This document shows, piece after piece, positions 1 through 5,306 of a stretch of 5,306 bases of DNA. Every line of letters starts with the position of its first letter. Position 1 is the first letter of the stretch. Made by a program: the position numbers and the translations under genes. This DNA is from Euryarchaeota archaeon Ods04 (GTDB taxonomy: Archaea > Halobacteriota > Halobacteria > Halobacteriales > Halorutilaceae): assembly GCA_028751055.1 (NCBI GenBank), contig JAQZDD010000098.1, positions 1 through 5,306 on the forward strand, written 5' to 3'. The notes under the pieces were generated by a model. That model saw only the letters and a program-made list of their open reading frames with translations, was not told the DNA's origin and did not search any database.

Positions 1-1614
1 CGTCCGCTCGTCCGTCTCGACGTACACCGCCGCACCCGTCTCGACGCCCTCCGAGTTACGTACGAACATCTGGAGCGAATCGGCGGCTTCGCCCTCGCGC
101 TGGTTCTCGTACAGCCTGAACTGCGTCTCGTCCCACTCTCCCCTAAGTGCCGCCGGTGTCGCAGTCGACGCCACAATGTCGAGGCTGCCGTCGTTGGCGT
201 AGTCGACACGCGCGACGCCACGTATGCCGTCCCCTTCCATACCGTGCGCACGTCCGTCGACCTTCTCCCAGCCGTCGGACGTGCCTTTCCACATCTGCAT
301 GCTACGGTAGATGCCGTCGTACGGCGCGACCTGCACGTCAGGCGTTACCCCGTGTACGATGTCTAAATGTCCGTCGTTCGAGAAGTCGGCTACGGTCGTC
401 GCCCAGCCCCATCCGCCCTTCTCCAAGCCGTGTTCGGGTGCCTCGTCGACGAAGTTGCCTTCGCCGTCGTTGACGAGAAGGTTGTTGCCCTTCGGCACGG
501 GCGATATTATCGAAAGCTCCTGTCCGGTAGTGACTTCGACGTTCTCGTAGTCGGAGATGTGGATGTTGGTGACGAAGATATCGAGATGCCCGTTTCCGTT
601 GGAGTCGAAGACGGCACTCGACATGGCGTTACGGTCGGTTTCGGTTCCCATGACACGCCGCTCAAACGTGCCGTCGCCGTTGTTCTCGTAAAAAACGTCG
701 GAGTTGAAGTCGTTACCGACGTGTATGTCGGGATATCCGTTGCCCGTGAAGTCGACCATAGAACTTGCGAGAGTCCAGTTGTCGCCCTCTATTCCCGCCT
801 GCTCTGTTATCTCGACGAATCCCTCACAGTCCCCTTGGAAGAGCCGGTTCTCGTTCGCAGGTGTCGTCTCGGGACGCACGTCTGGATGGTTCTCCATAAC
901 GTCGCGTGCTATGTCAGAACGTATCGGATAGTTCTGCGCCCAGACACCGTTCTGTGCGACGAAGACGTCGAGACAGCCGTTTCCTGTTACGTCCGCCGTG
1001 TTGATGCTCGTCGGACTCATGAGACTAGCGTCGAGTCCAACATCACGCTCACGGAACTCGCCGCCGTCGTTCTCGTAGAAGACCAGACCGCCGCCGAACT
1101 CGGCGATAAGCAGGTCACGCGTGCCGTCGTTGTCGTAGTCGAAGAAGTGTGCTGTGCGCGCGTCTCCGTGTTCGAACGTCCGTACCGCCTCGTATCCGTC
1201 ACCCGTGTTCTCGAACAAGACGGGATAGTCACCGCCTACCGCAAGAACATCCTCGTATCCGTTGTTGTTGTAGTCGACCACGTAGACGCCGGACCATGTT
1301 ATGACACCGCCTTTGCTACGGAACTCTGTCGAGTACTCGAACCCGGTTTCGTCTGCGACATCTACGAACTGCGGCATCCCGCCGGTCGCGGAGGGTGGTT
1401 CACCCGTCGGAAAGAGTTCGTCGGAGACCGGACTCGGAACGTAACCCTCGGCGGCTTCCGTAACGGGACTCGGCGACTGGGGCGCGTTCCCCGCGAACGG
1501 ATTACCCGTGAGGAGAAGCACTGTTAAGCCGACAGCAACAAACAGGGCAACTACTACCTCCGCCTTGGAGCGGTCGATATCCATGGATGATAGAGGTTCC
1601 GGCGAAGCCGTCAT
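1..1614 (-). CDS. CRTAC1-type FG-GAP/VCBS repeat protein with ASPIC/UnbV domain, membrane-anchored or exported (3' end beyond window)
   Basis: Reading the minus strand from ATG 1614-1612 gives 538 codons without a stop to the window edge. Residues 19-36 form a hydrophobic segment (signal anchor or uncleaved signal peptide, no lipobox Cys), followed by a Pro/Ser/Glu-rich stretch to about residue 75. Seven calcium-binding-type loops of the form DxxxNG/DGxxD then start at D114, D159, D208, D288, D337, D410 and D471, examples being DYDNDGTRD and DFSNDGHLD; phrases such as YENNGDGTFE between them are typical of VCBS/FG-GAP propeller blades. From about residue 513, SLQMFV followed by ETGAAVYVETD matches the start of an ASPIC/UnbV domain, cut off by the edge. 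This order is the CRTAC1 family arrangement. The likely fold is an extracellular beta-propeller stabilised by calcium; ligand or substrate is unknown. The start at 1614 is preferred because GGAGGGGG lies 8 bases upstream; ATG 1584 (M11) is the alternative. Only two Cys (C214, C263) are present. It is divergent from the microprotein/ATPase genes. Confidence 0.87.
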   Translation of the reverse strand, partial: MTASPEPLSSMDIDRSKAEVVVALFVAVGLTVLLLTGNPFAGNAPQSPSPVTEAAEGYVPSPVSDELFPTGEPPSATGGMPQFVDVADETGFEYSTEFRSKGGVITWSGVYVVDYNNNGYEDVLAVGGDYPVLFENTGDGYEAVRTFEHGDARTAHFFDYDNDGTRDLLIAEFGGGLVFYENDGGEFRERDVGLDASLMSPTSINTADVTGNGCLDVFVAQNGVWAQNYPIRSDIARDVMENHPDVRPETTPANENRLFQGDCEGFVEITEQAGIEGDNWTLASSMVDFTGNGYPDIHVGNDFNSDVFYENNGDGTFERRVMGTETDRNAMSSAVFDSNGNGHLDIFVTNIHISDYENVEVTTGQELSIISPVPKGNNLLVNDGEGNFVDEAPEHGLEKGGWGWATTVADFSNDGHLDIVHGVTPDVQVAPYDGIYRSMQMWKGTSDGWEKVDGRAHGMEGDGIRGVARVDYANDGSLDIVASTATPAALRGEWDETQFRLYENQREGEAADSLQMFVRNSEGVETGAAVYVETDERT

Positions 1615-1622
1615 AAAGCTAT

Positions 1623-1630
1623 CCCCCTCC
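1623..1630 (-). promoter_or_regulatory. Shine-Dalgarno site of the CRTAC1-type gene
   Basis: On the minus strand GGAGGGGG ends 8 bases before ATG 1614. It contains GGAGG, complementary to the archaeal 16S 3' end. It decides in favour of the 1614 start over ATG 1584, which has no such site at a suitable distance. Confidence 0.6.
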
Positions 1631-1649
1631 AGTACCCGAAACATGAGAA

Positions 1650-1710
1650 GGCTTAGAATCTGAGTCGCCGTCAGCGAGTCACGGACGACCAAGACGACTG
1701 TTTTATGTTT
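1650..1710 (-). promoter_or_regulatory. Possible promoter region of the CRTAC1-type gene
   Basis: Two AT-rich candidates lie on the minus strand. ATTCTAAG near 1660-1653 would give a short leader carrying the Shine-Dalgarno site. AAACATAAAAC at 1710-1700 would give a leader of roughly 60 bases and overlaps the plus-strand TATA-like element. The sequence does not let me choose between them; neither matches a TATA box closely. Confidence 0.3.
1701..1710 (+). promoter_or_regulatory. TATA-like element for the microprotein/ATPase genes
   Basis: TTTTATGTTT is the only strongly AT-rich run before ATG 1730, in a GC-rich background. Its centre is about 25 bases from that ATG, the usual TATA-to-start distance in archaea, so transcription would begin at or next to the start codon and the mRNA would be leaderless. 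The GGAG just upstream of 1730 is only one base from the ATG, too close to act as a normal ribosome binding site. Confidence 0.5.
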
Positions 1711-1729
1711 AGAAACCCATACACGGAGT

Positions 1730-1855
1730 ATGCGCGAACCCGTCGCTCCTGACTACGAAACGGACTGTAACCCGGCTGACACGCTCGTCAGTCACACCGA
1801 CGAAGGTCGCAGAGAGCACGAGATAAACATCGACGGTATCTCCGAGGAGATATGA
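1730..1855 (+). CDS. Acidic 41-residue microprotein, function unknown
   Basis: ATG 1730 to TGA 1853-1855 encodes 41 residues beginning MREPVAPDYETDC and ending DGISEEI. It is strongly acidic (about a quarter Asp/Glu), has one Cys (C13), one Tyr and two His, and no membrane segment or signal peptide, so it should be soluble and cytoplasmic. I do not recognise a family. Support for its being real comes from three things: the TATA-like element about 25 bases upstream of the ATG, the acidic halophile-like composition, and the 4-base ATGA overlap with the next gene, which is typical of translational coupling. It is first in a probable transcript that continues through the small membrane protein to the metal ATPase. 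Alternatives are a short leader peptide controlling the downstream genes, or a chance ORF with the true transcript starting near 1852. The Cys and His residues are too few to claim metal binding. Confidence 0.5.
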   Translation: MREPVAPDYETDCNPADTLVSHTDEGRREHEINIDGISEEI

Positions 1856-2058
1856 ACCTCGACGTTTCCTCGTGGTCGGACGACACGAAGGCGTTGACCG
1901 CCGCTATGCTAACACTAATCGTGGTGAGCGTCGGCGGTGCCGTCTACGGTCTGTCTTCAGGCGTACGTTCGGTCGCCGCAATCTCGGCTGGCTTCTTGGC
2001 ACTCTTGGTTTCGAGCTACTACCTCACCGGAAACCCCTTCAAGGTTCTGCGGGAGTGA
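1852..2058 (+). CDS. Small membrane protein with two transmembrane segments, function unknown
   Basis: ATG 1852 to TGA 2056-2058 encodes 68 residues. A short polar N-terminus (MNLDVSSWSDDTK) precedes two hydrophobic segments, about residues 14-34 (rich in Ala, Leu, Val, Gly) and 40-58, separated by a tight turn with one Arg (SSGVRS); the tail is NPFKVLRE. This is the layout of a helical hairpin in the cytoplasmic membrane. Its charge pattern, with acidic N-terminus and basic C-terminus, suggests but does not prove both ends inside. I do not recognise a family. The start codon overlaps the stop of the preceding 41-codon ORF (ATGA), and GAGG at 1844-1847 is 4 bases upstream, so translation may be coupled. 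The ATPase begins 37 bases after its stop. Small two-helix proteins can act as accessory subunits of transporters, but here that is only suggested by position. Confidence 0.68.
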   Translation: MNLDVSSWSDDTKALTAAMLTLIVVSVGGAVYGLSSGVRSVAAISAGFLALLVSSYYLTGNPFKVLRE

Positions 2059-2095
2059 CCGAGAAAGACGTATCCGAGTCGGGGTCTTACTGAAG

Positions 2096-4438
2096 ATGAT
2101 GGGAGAAACGTCCGAGGCAGGCGACGGAGACATACGTTCTGTCAGCCTCTCGGTTCCGGGCATGGACTGCCCTTCGTGCGCCAAGAAGGTCGAAAAGAGC
2201 CTCGGCAGAGTCGACGGCGTCGTCGGTACCGAAACACAGGTGACCTCCGGTACGGTCACCGTGCGGTACGAATCCGAAGTAGCGTCAAGTACGGATATAG
2301 TCGACGCCGTCGAAGGTGCGGGTTACGAGGTCGCCGGCACGGACGGCACCGAAAGTTCGGACGGACGCGGAGAGGAGACAAAGGCGGACGGAGCAGAAGT
2401 CGAGGTAATCCCTCCCACAGAGGTCTGGACGAGCAAACGCGCAGTCAAGACGTGGACAGGCGCGGTCTTTCTCGTCCTCGGTCTTCTGTTCGAGTTCGTT
2501 CTGACGACATGGAACGCCGTCGTAGTCGAGGTCGCGCTCCTCCTCGTCGGCGGTTCGGTCACGTTCACGGTCGCCGACCTACTCTTCCTCGGCGCGGTCG
2601 CGGCGAGCGGCGTCCCTGTCGTGCGGAGCGGCTACTACTCGGCACGTAACCGCAGCCTCGACATCGACCTCCTGATGGCGACCGCCATCGTCGCTGCGAC
2701 AGGAATAGGTTACTACGTCGAGGCGGCGACGCTCGCCGTCCTGTTCAGCATCGCCGAACTTCTTGAACAGTACGCGATGGACAGGGCGCGCGACTCGCTC
2801 CGTGAACTCATGGAGCTTTCGCCCGACGAGGCGACCGTCGTGCGCGACGGCGAGGAGAAGACCGTTCCCGCCGACGAAGTCGAGGTGGGCGAGACGGTCG
2901 TCGTCCGTCCCGGCGGAAAGATACCTTTAGACGGCGTCGTCACCGACGGCGAAAGCGCGGTCGATGAGTCACCGATAACGGGCGAGTCCGTTCCCGTAGA
3001 CAAGACGGAGGGCGACGAGGTCTACGCAGGCTCGATAAACGAAGGCGGCTACATCGAACTGAAGGTCACGTCGGAGGCGTCCGACTCGACGTTAGCGCGC
3101 ATAATCGAGATGGTACGCGGCGCGCAGGCAAAGAAGACCGAGAAGGAGCAGTTCGTCGACAGGTTCGCAGGCTACTACACGCCCGTCGTCGTCTTCTTCG
3201 CCGTCCTCACAGCCTTCGTTCCGCCCGTCATTATCGACGGCTCCGCCACCGTCGGCGTCTCGTTCTTCGCCCACACCTTCACAGATGACCCCGGAACTTG
3301 GTTCGTCCGCGGTCTGACGCTCCTCGTCATCGCGTGCCCGTGCGCCTTCGTCATAAGCACGCCAGTCTCGGTCGTCTCGGGAATCACGAGCGCGGCGAAG
3401 AACGGCGTCCTCATCAAGGGAGGAAACCATCTCGAAGCAGTGGGCGACGTGGACGTTATCGCGCTCGACAAGACGGGAACGCTGACGAAGGGCGAACTCA
3501 CCGTCACCGACGTGGTGCCTCTCGGCGCGCACGAGAGAGACGAGGTTCTCCGGTACGCCGCGGCGTTGGAGCGGCGCAGCGAACACCCCATCGCGGACGC
3601 AGTCGTGGAGCGCGCCGACGAAGAGGGCGTCGACAACGTGCCGGAACCGACCGAGTTCGAGAGCCTCGCCGGGAGGGGCGTCCGTGCCGAGATAGACGGC
3701 ACGACCTTCTACGCAGGAAAGCCCACTCTGTTCGAAGGGCTCGGATTCGACACGCTCTCCCGTTCACGGACGGACGGCGGTACCTCCATGGATACAGTCG
3801 CTCTCGACGACGTTATCGCCAACATGGAAGACGAAGGCAAGACGGTCGTCCTCGTCGGCACCGAAGACGAACTAATCGGCGTCGTCGCTGTCGCCGACGA
3901 GGTGCGTCCCGGTTCACGCCGTGCCGTCGAACGTCTGCGCGAACTCGGCGTCCATACGGTGATGCTCACGGGCGACAACGAAGGCACGGCGCGCGCTGTC
4001 GCGGCGACTGTGGGCGTCGACGGATACCGCGCAGAACTCCTGCCGGATGAGAAAGTCGAGGCTGTCGAACGTCTCCGCGACGAACACGGCGAAGTGGCGA
4101 TGGTGGGCGACGGCATAAACGACGCACCCGCGCTCGCCGTCGCGGACGTCGGCGTGGCGATGGGTGCCGCAGGTACCGACACGGCACTCGAAACGGCGGA
4201 CATCGCGCTCATGGGTGACGAGATAGGAAAGCTTCCTTACCTCTTCGTCCTGTCGCGGAAGGCGAACGGCGTCATAAGACAGAACATCTGGTCGAGCTTA
4301 GGCGTCAAGGCTCTTCTCGCCGTAGGCGTCCCTTTCGGCTACGTCAGCGTCGCGGTTGCAGTCGTCGTGGGCGACATGGGTATGAGCCTAGGCGTGACGG
4401 GGAACGCTATGCGCCTCTCGCGTCTGAAGTCCGACTGA
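2096..4438 (+). CDS. zntA: P1B-2-type heavy-metal-transporting ATPase (Zn2+/Cd2+/Pb2+ export)
   Basis: A 780-residue cytoplasmic-membrane pump that uses ATP to expel divalent soft metals. An N-terminal HMA domain (about residues 14-78) carries GMDCPSC with D24, C25 and C28; the Asp before CxxC is typical of zinc-type rather than copper-type HMA domains. An acidic linker follows, then membrane segments at about 121-138, 159-176, 189-207 and 210-227. The actuator domain has TGES at 295-298. The sixth-helix metal site is C414-P415-C416 in CPCAFVISTP, close to the CPCALVISTP of Zn/Cd/Pb pumps and unlike the CPCALGLATP of copper pumps. D458 in DKTGTLT is the phosphorylated Asp, H497-P498 is the nucleotide-binding SEHP motif, and GDGIND is at 671-676. 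K738 and D760 (GDMGMS) match the last two helices' metal ligands in ZntA-type pumps. The frame is open upstream to 1937, but those codons overlap the small membrane gene and look unlike the family, so ATG 2096 (or adjacent ATG 2099) is chosen. The ribosome site is weak (GGGGT at 2081-2085). The gene symbol is given at family level. Confidence 0.95.
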   Translation: MMGETSEAGDGDIRSVSLSVPGMDCPSCAKKVEKSLGRVDGVVGTETQVTSGTVTVRYESEVASSTDIVDAVEGAGYEVAGTDGTESSDGRGEETKADGAEVEVIPPTEVWTSKRAVKTWTGAVFLVLGLLFEFVLTTWNAVVVEVALLLVGGSVTFTVADLLFLGAVAASGVPVVRSGYYSARNRSLDIDLLMATAIVAATGIGYYVEAATLAVLFSIAELLEQYAMDRARDSLRELMELSPDEATVVRDGEEKTVPADEVEVGETVVVRPGGKIPLDGVVTDGESAVDESPITGESVPVDKTEGDEVYAGSINEGGYIELKVTSEASDSTLARIIEMVRGAQAKKTEKEQFVDRFAGYYTPVVVFFAVLTAFVPPVIIDGSATVGVSFFAHTFTDDPGTWFVRGLTLLVIACPCAFVISTPVSVVSGITSAAKNGVLIKGGNHLEAVGDVDVIALDKTGTLTKGELTVTDVVPLGAHERDEVLRYAAALERRSEHPIADAVVERADEEGVDNVPEPTEFESLAGRGVRAEIDGTTFYAGKPTLFEGLGFDTLSRSRTDGGTSMDTVALDDVIANMEDEGKTVVLVGTEDELIGVVAVADEVRPGSRRAVERLRELGVHTVMLTGDNEGTARAVAATVGVDGYRAELLPDEKVEAVERLRDEHGEVAMVGDGINDAPALAVADVGVAMGAAGTDTALETADIALMGDEIGKLPYLFVLSRKANGVIRQNIWSSLGVKALLAVGVPFGYVSVAVAVVVGDMGMSLGVTGNAMRLSRLKSD

Positions 4439-4457
4439 CTTTCGTCGTCCGATACGC

Positions 4458-4466
4458 AAAAATAAA
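4458..4466 (+). promoter_or_regulatory. TATA-like element of the GNAT-membrane gene
   Basis: AAAAATAAA stands out in the 49-base gap after the ATPase. Its centre is about 26 bases before ATG 4488, the spacing expected between an archaeal TATA box and the transcription start. The gene therefore probably has its own promoter. No T-rich terminator for the ATPase transcript is visible in this gap, so read-through is also possible. Confidence 0.55.
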
Positions 4467-4487
4467 GTGGCGACCTGTGTAAGCTTC

Positions 4488-5306
4488 ATGGAGGTGCTGA
4501 CCTTGGCAGAGGTAGAAGTAGAGGTTCTCGACGAGGACGCGACGGAAGACAGAGAGAAGGTGGAGAGCGTCGCACGAGGCGCGTTTCCCTTCCCGCAGTC
4601 CGCTCTCATACATCAGTCAGCGCATATGCTCGCCGCGAGACACGAGGGCGAGATAGTCGGCGGCACAATCTCGGAGATATTCGAGCCAAAGGAAGGCGTC
4701 AAGGTCGGTCTCGTGACGTGGATATTCACGTCGGAGGAGGCACGAGGTCTCCACGCGGGTGAAGCGGTTCTTGACGCTACCGTCGACTACCTCGAAGAAC
4801 GTTGTGACGCGCTCGTCGCAATCGTAGAGTGGGGCAACACGAGTTCGAGTAAGCTTTTCGCGTCGCAGGGCTTCGAGCGCACGCCGGCGGGCGACGTAAT
4901 CGACGAGTACGGTCTGCGCGGCACGGCACGCGTCTGGCTGACTGCGATGTACTTCCCCGCTCTCGGCTACGACTTATGGACGAAACGTCTGGTGGACGGT
5001 GACGAGGAACAGGACAGCCAACGGACGAGCCGACTGCGCACCGTCGAGTCGTTCGGCGTCAACACCGCGCTTTTCGTCGTAGCCGCCGCTTCGCTGTTCG
5101 GTGTTGGGACTGTCGCCGAGAACGCCGTCTACGTCGTACTCGTCGCGGTCGTCTTCCTCGCCGTCCGTTACCTGCCGACACGTCTCGCTGTGGCGCGCGA
5201 CGAAGAAAGGTGGCGTTACTACAGCTGGGGCAACGTCTATCCTTTCGCGGCGGTCTTCGCCGTCTTCGGTCTGTTTCTGCCTGTTCCCGGCAACCACGCG
5301 CCCGAC
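4488..5306 (+). CDS. GNAT-family N-acetyltransferase fused to a C-terminal membrane domain (3' end beyond window)
   Basis: The frame from ATG 4488 is open for 273 codons to the edge. Residues 1 to about 160 look like a GNAT domain, which transfers an acetyl group from acetyl-CoA to an amine. The acetyl-CoA-binding motif A appears as EEARGLHAGEAVL (R86, G87, G91), a looser form of RxxGxG/A, followed by a helix ending in EERC. The C-terminal motif is NTSSSKLFASQGFER starting at N117, matching the usual NxxAxxLYxxxGF. A charged linker (about 165-188, DGDEEQDSQRTS) leads to hydrophobic segments at about 192-210, 213-227 and 250-267; the last ends in PVPGNHAPD, which I do not recognise. The protein is thus a cytoplasmic acetyltransferase tethered to, or fused with, a membrane domain of unknown role; the substrate cannot be told. 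Start is uncertain: ATG 4488 suits a leaderless mRNA, while TTG 4503, in frame, is 6 bases after a perfect GGAGGTG. Confidence 0.78.
   Translation, partial: MEVLTLAEVEVEVLDEDATEDREKVESVARGAFPFPQSALIHQSAHMLAARHEGEIVGGTISEIFEPKEGVKVGLVTWIFTSEEARGLHAGEAVLDATVDYLEERCDALVAIVEWGNTSSSKLFASQGFERTPAGDVIDEYGLRGTARVWLTAMYFPALGYDLWTKRLVDGDEEQDSQRTSRLRTVESFGVNTALFVVAAASLFGVGTVAENAVYVVLVAVVFLAVRYLPTRLAVARDEERWRYYSWGNVYPFAAVFAVFGLFLPVPGNHAPD
4490..4496 (+). promoter_or_regulatory. Perfect Shine-Dalgarno sequence inside the first codons of the GNAT gene
   Basis: GGAGGTG overlaps the G of ATG 4488-4490 and lies 6 bases before the in-frame TTG at 4503-4505. It is the best match in the window to the complement of the archaeal 16S rRNA 3' end (GGAGGTGATC), at ideal spacing. 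It argues for initiation at TTG 4503, five codons inside the longer ORF, or for two alternative starts. Confidence 0.55.

Noticed and set aside
367..1527. A 386-codon open frame on the plus strand opposite the CRTAC1-type gene
   Set aside because: Its translation is low-complexity Val/Arg/Asp-rich with no family motif, and it mirrors GTC/GAC-type codons of the minus-strand gene, whose repeats and domain order are unmistakable. Long antisense frames are common in GC-rich DNA with this codon bias.
1662..1680. GAGTC repeated 9 bases apart as a possible operator
   Set aside because: The arms are direct, only five bases long and imperfectly flanked; GTC-rich words are frequent throughout the window, so this is not distinguishable from chance.
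1872..2093. A 73-codon plus-strand frame overlapping the small membrane gene
   Set aside because: It is Arg-rich and unlike the acidic proteins of the window, has no promoter or ribosome site of its own, and lies wholly across the better supported 1852-2058 frame.
1937..2095. N-terminal extension of the ATPase from ATG 1937 (53 extra residues)
   Set aside because: It overlaps most of the 68-codon membrane gene in another frame, its residues do not resemble any HMA or P1B N-terminus, and ATG 2096 gives a normal family length.
3092..4212. Several minus-strand frames of 70-175 codons opposite the ATPase, and a 250-codon plus-strand frame at 3298-4050
   Set aside because: They lie inside the ATPase where conserved motifs fix the reading frame; their translations are Arg-rich or Ser/Thr-rich low-complexity products of the shadow frames.
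4439..4487. Terminator after the ATPase
   Set aside because: No T-rich run or stable hairpin is visible on the plus strand; the only AT-rich run is better explained as the TATA-like element of the next gene.
4974..5297. A 107-codon minus-strand frame opposite the GNAT membrane domain
   Set aside because: The plus strand carries recognisable GNAT motifs and continuous hydrophobic segments in frame, while the minus frame shows no motif or start signal.

Overview
The window looks like part of a haloarchaeal chromosome (class Halobacteria or a close relative; I cannot place it further). The DNA is GC-rich, the predicted proteins are loaded with Asp and Glu as in salt-in halophiles, and AT-rich TATA-like elements lie about 25 bases before start codons, which fits leaderless archaeal transcription. 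I see no insertion sequence, phage gene, tRNA, rRNA or CRISPR array.

Layout: (1) 1-1614, minus strand: a large exported or membrane-anchored CRTAC1-type protein. It has an N-terminal hydrophobic anchor, seven Asp-rich FG-GAP/VCBS calcium-binding-type repeats and the beginning of an ASPIC/UnbV domain, and it runs off the left edge. (2) 1615-1729: a 115-base divergent promoter region. (3) 1730-1855 and 1852-2058, plus strand: an acidic 41-residue microprotein and a 68-residue protein with two membrane segments. They share a 4-base ATGA stop/start overlap, and I recognise neither. (4) 2096-4438, plus strand: a complete P1B-2-type heavy-metal ATPase (Zn2+/Cd2+/Pb2+ exporter), 37 bases after the small membrane protein. 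(5) 4488-5306, plus strand: a GNAT acetyltransferase domain joined to a C-terminal membrane domain, with its own TATA-like element. It runs off the right edge.

The two microproteins and the metal pump are close, co-directional and probably one transcript from the promoter at about 1702, so the small proteins may be accessory to metal export; that is inference from position only. No metal-responsive regulator is present in the window. The divergent CRTAC1-like gene and the downstream GNAT gene appear to be separate transcription units. There is no intergenic stretch longer than 115 bases. I found no clear sign of a wholly new system. The points most worth following are the overlapping microprotein pair beside the zinc-type pump and the GNAT-membrane fusion with two competing start signals.
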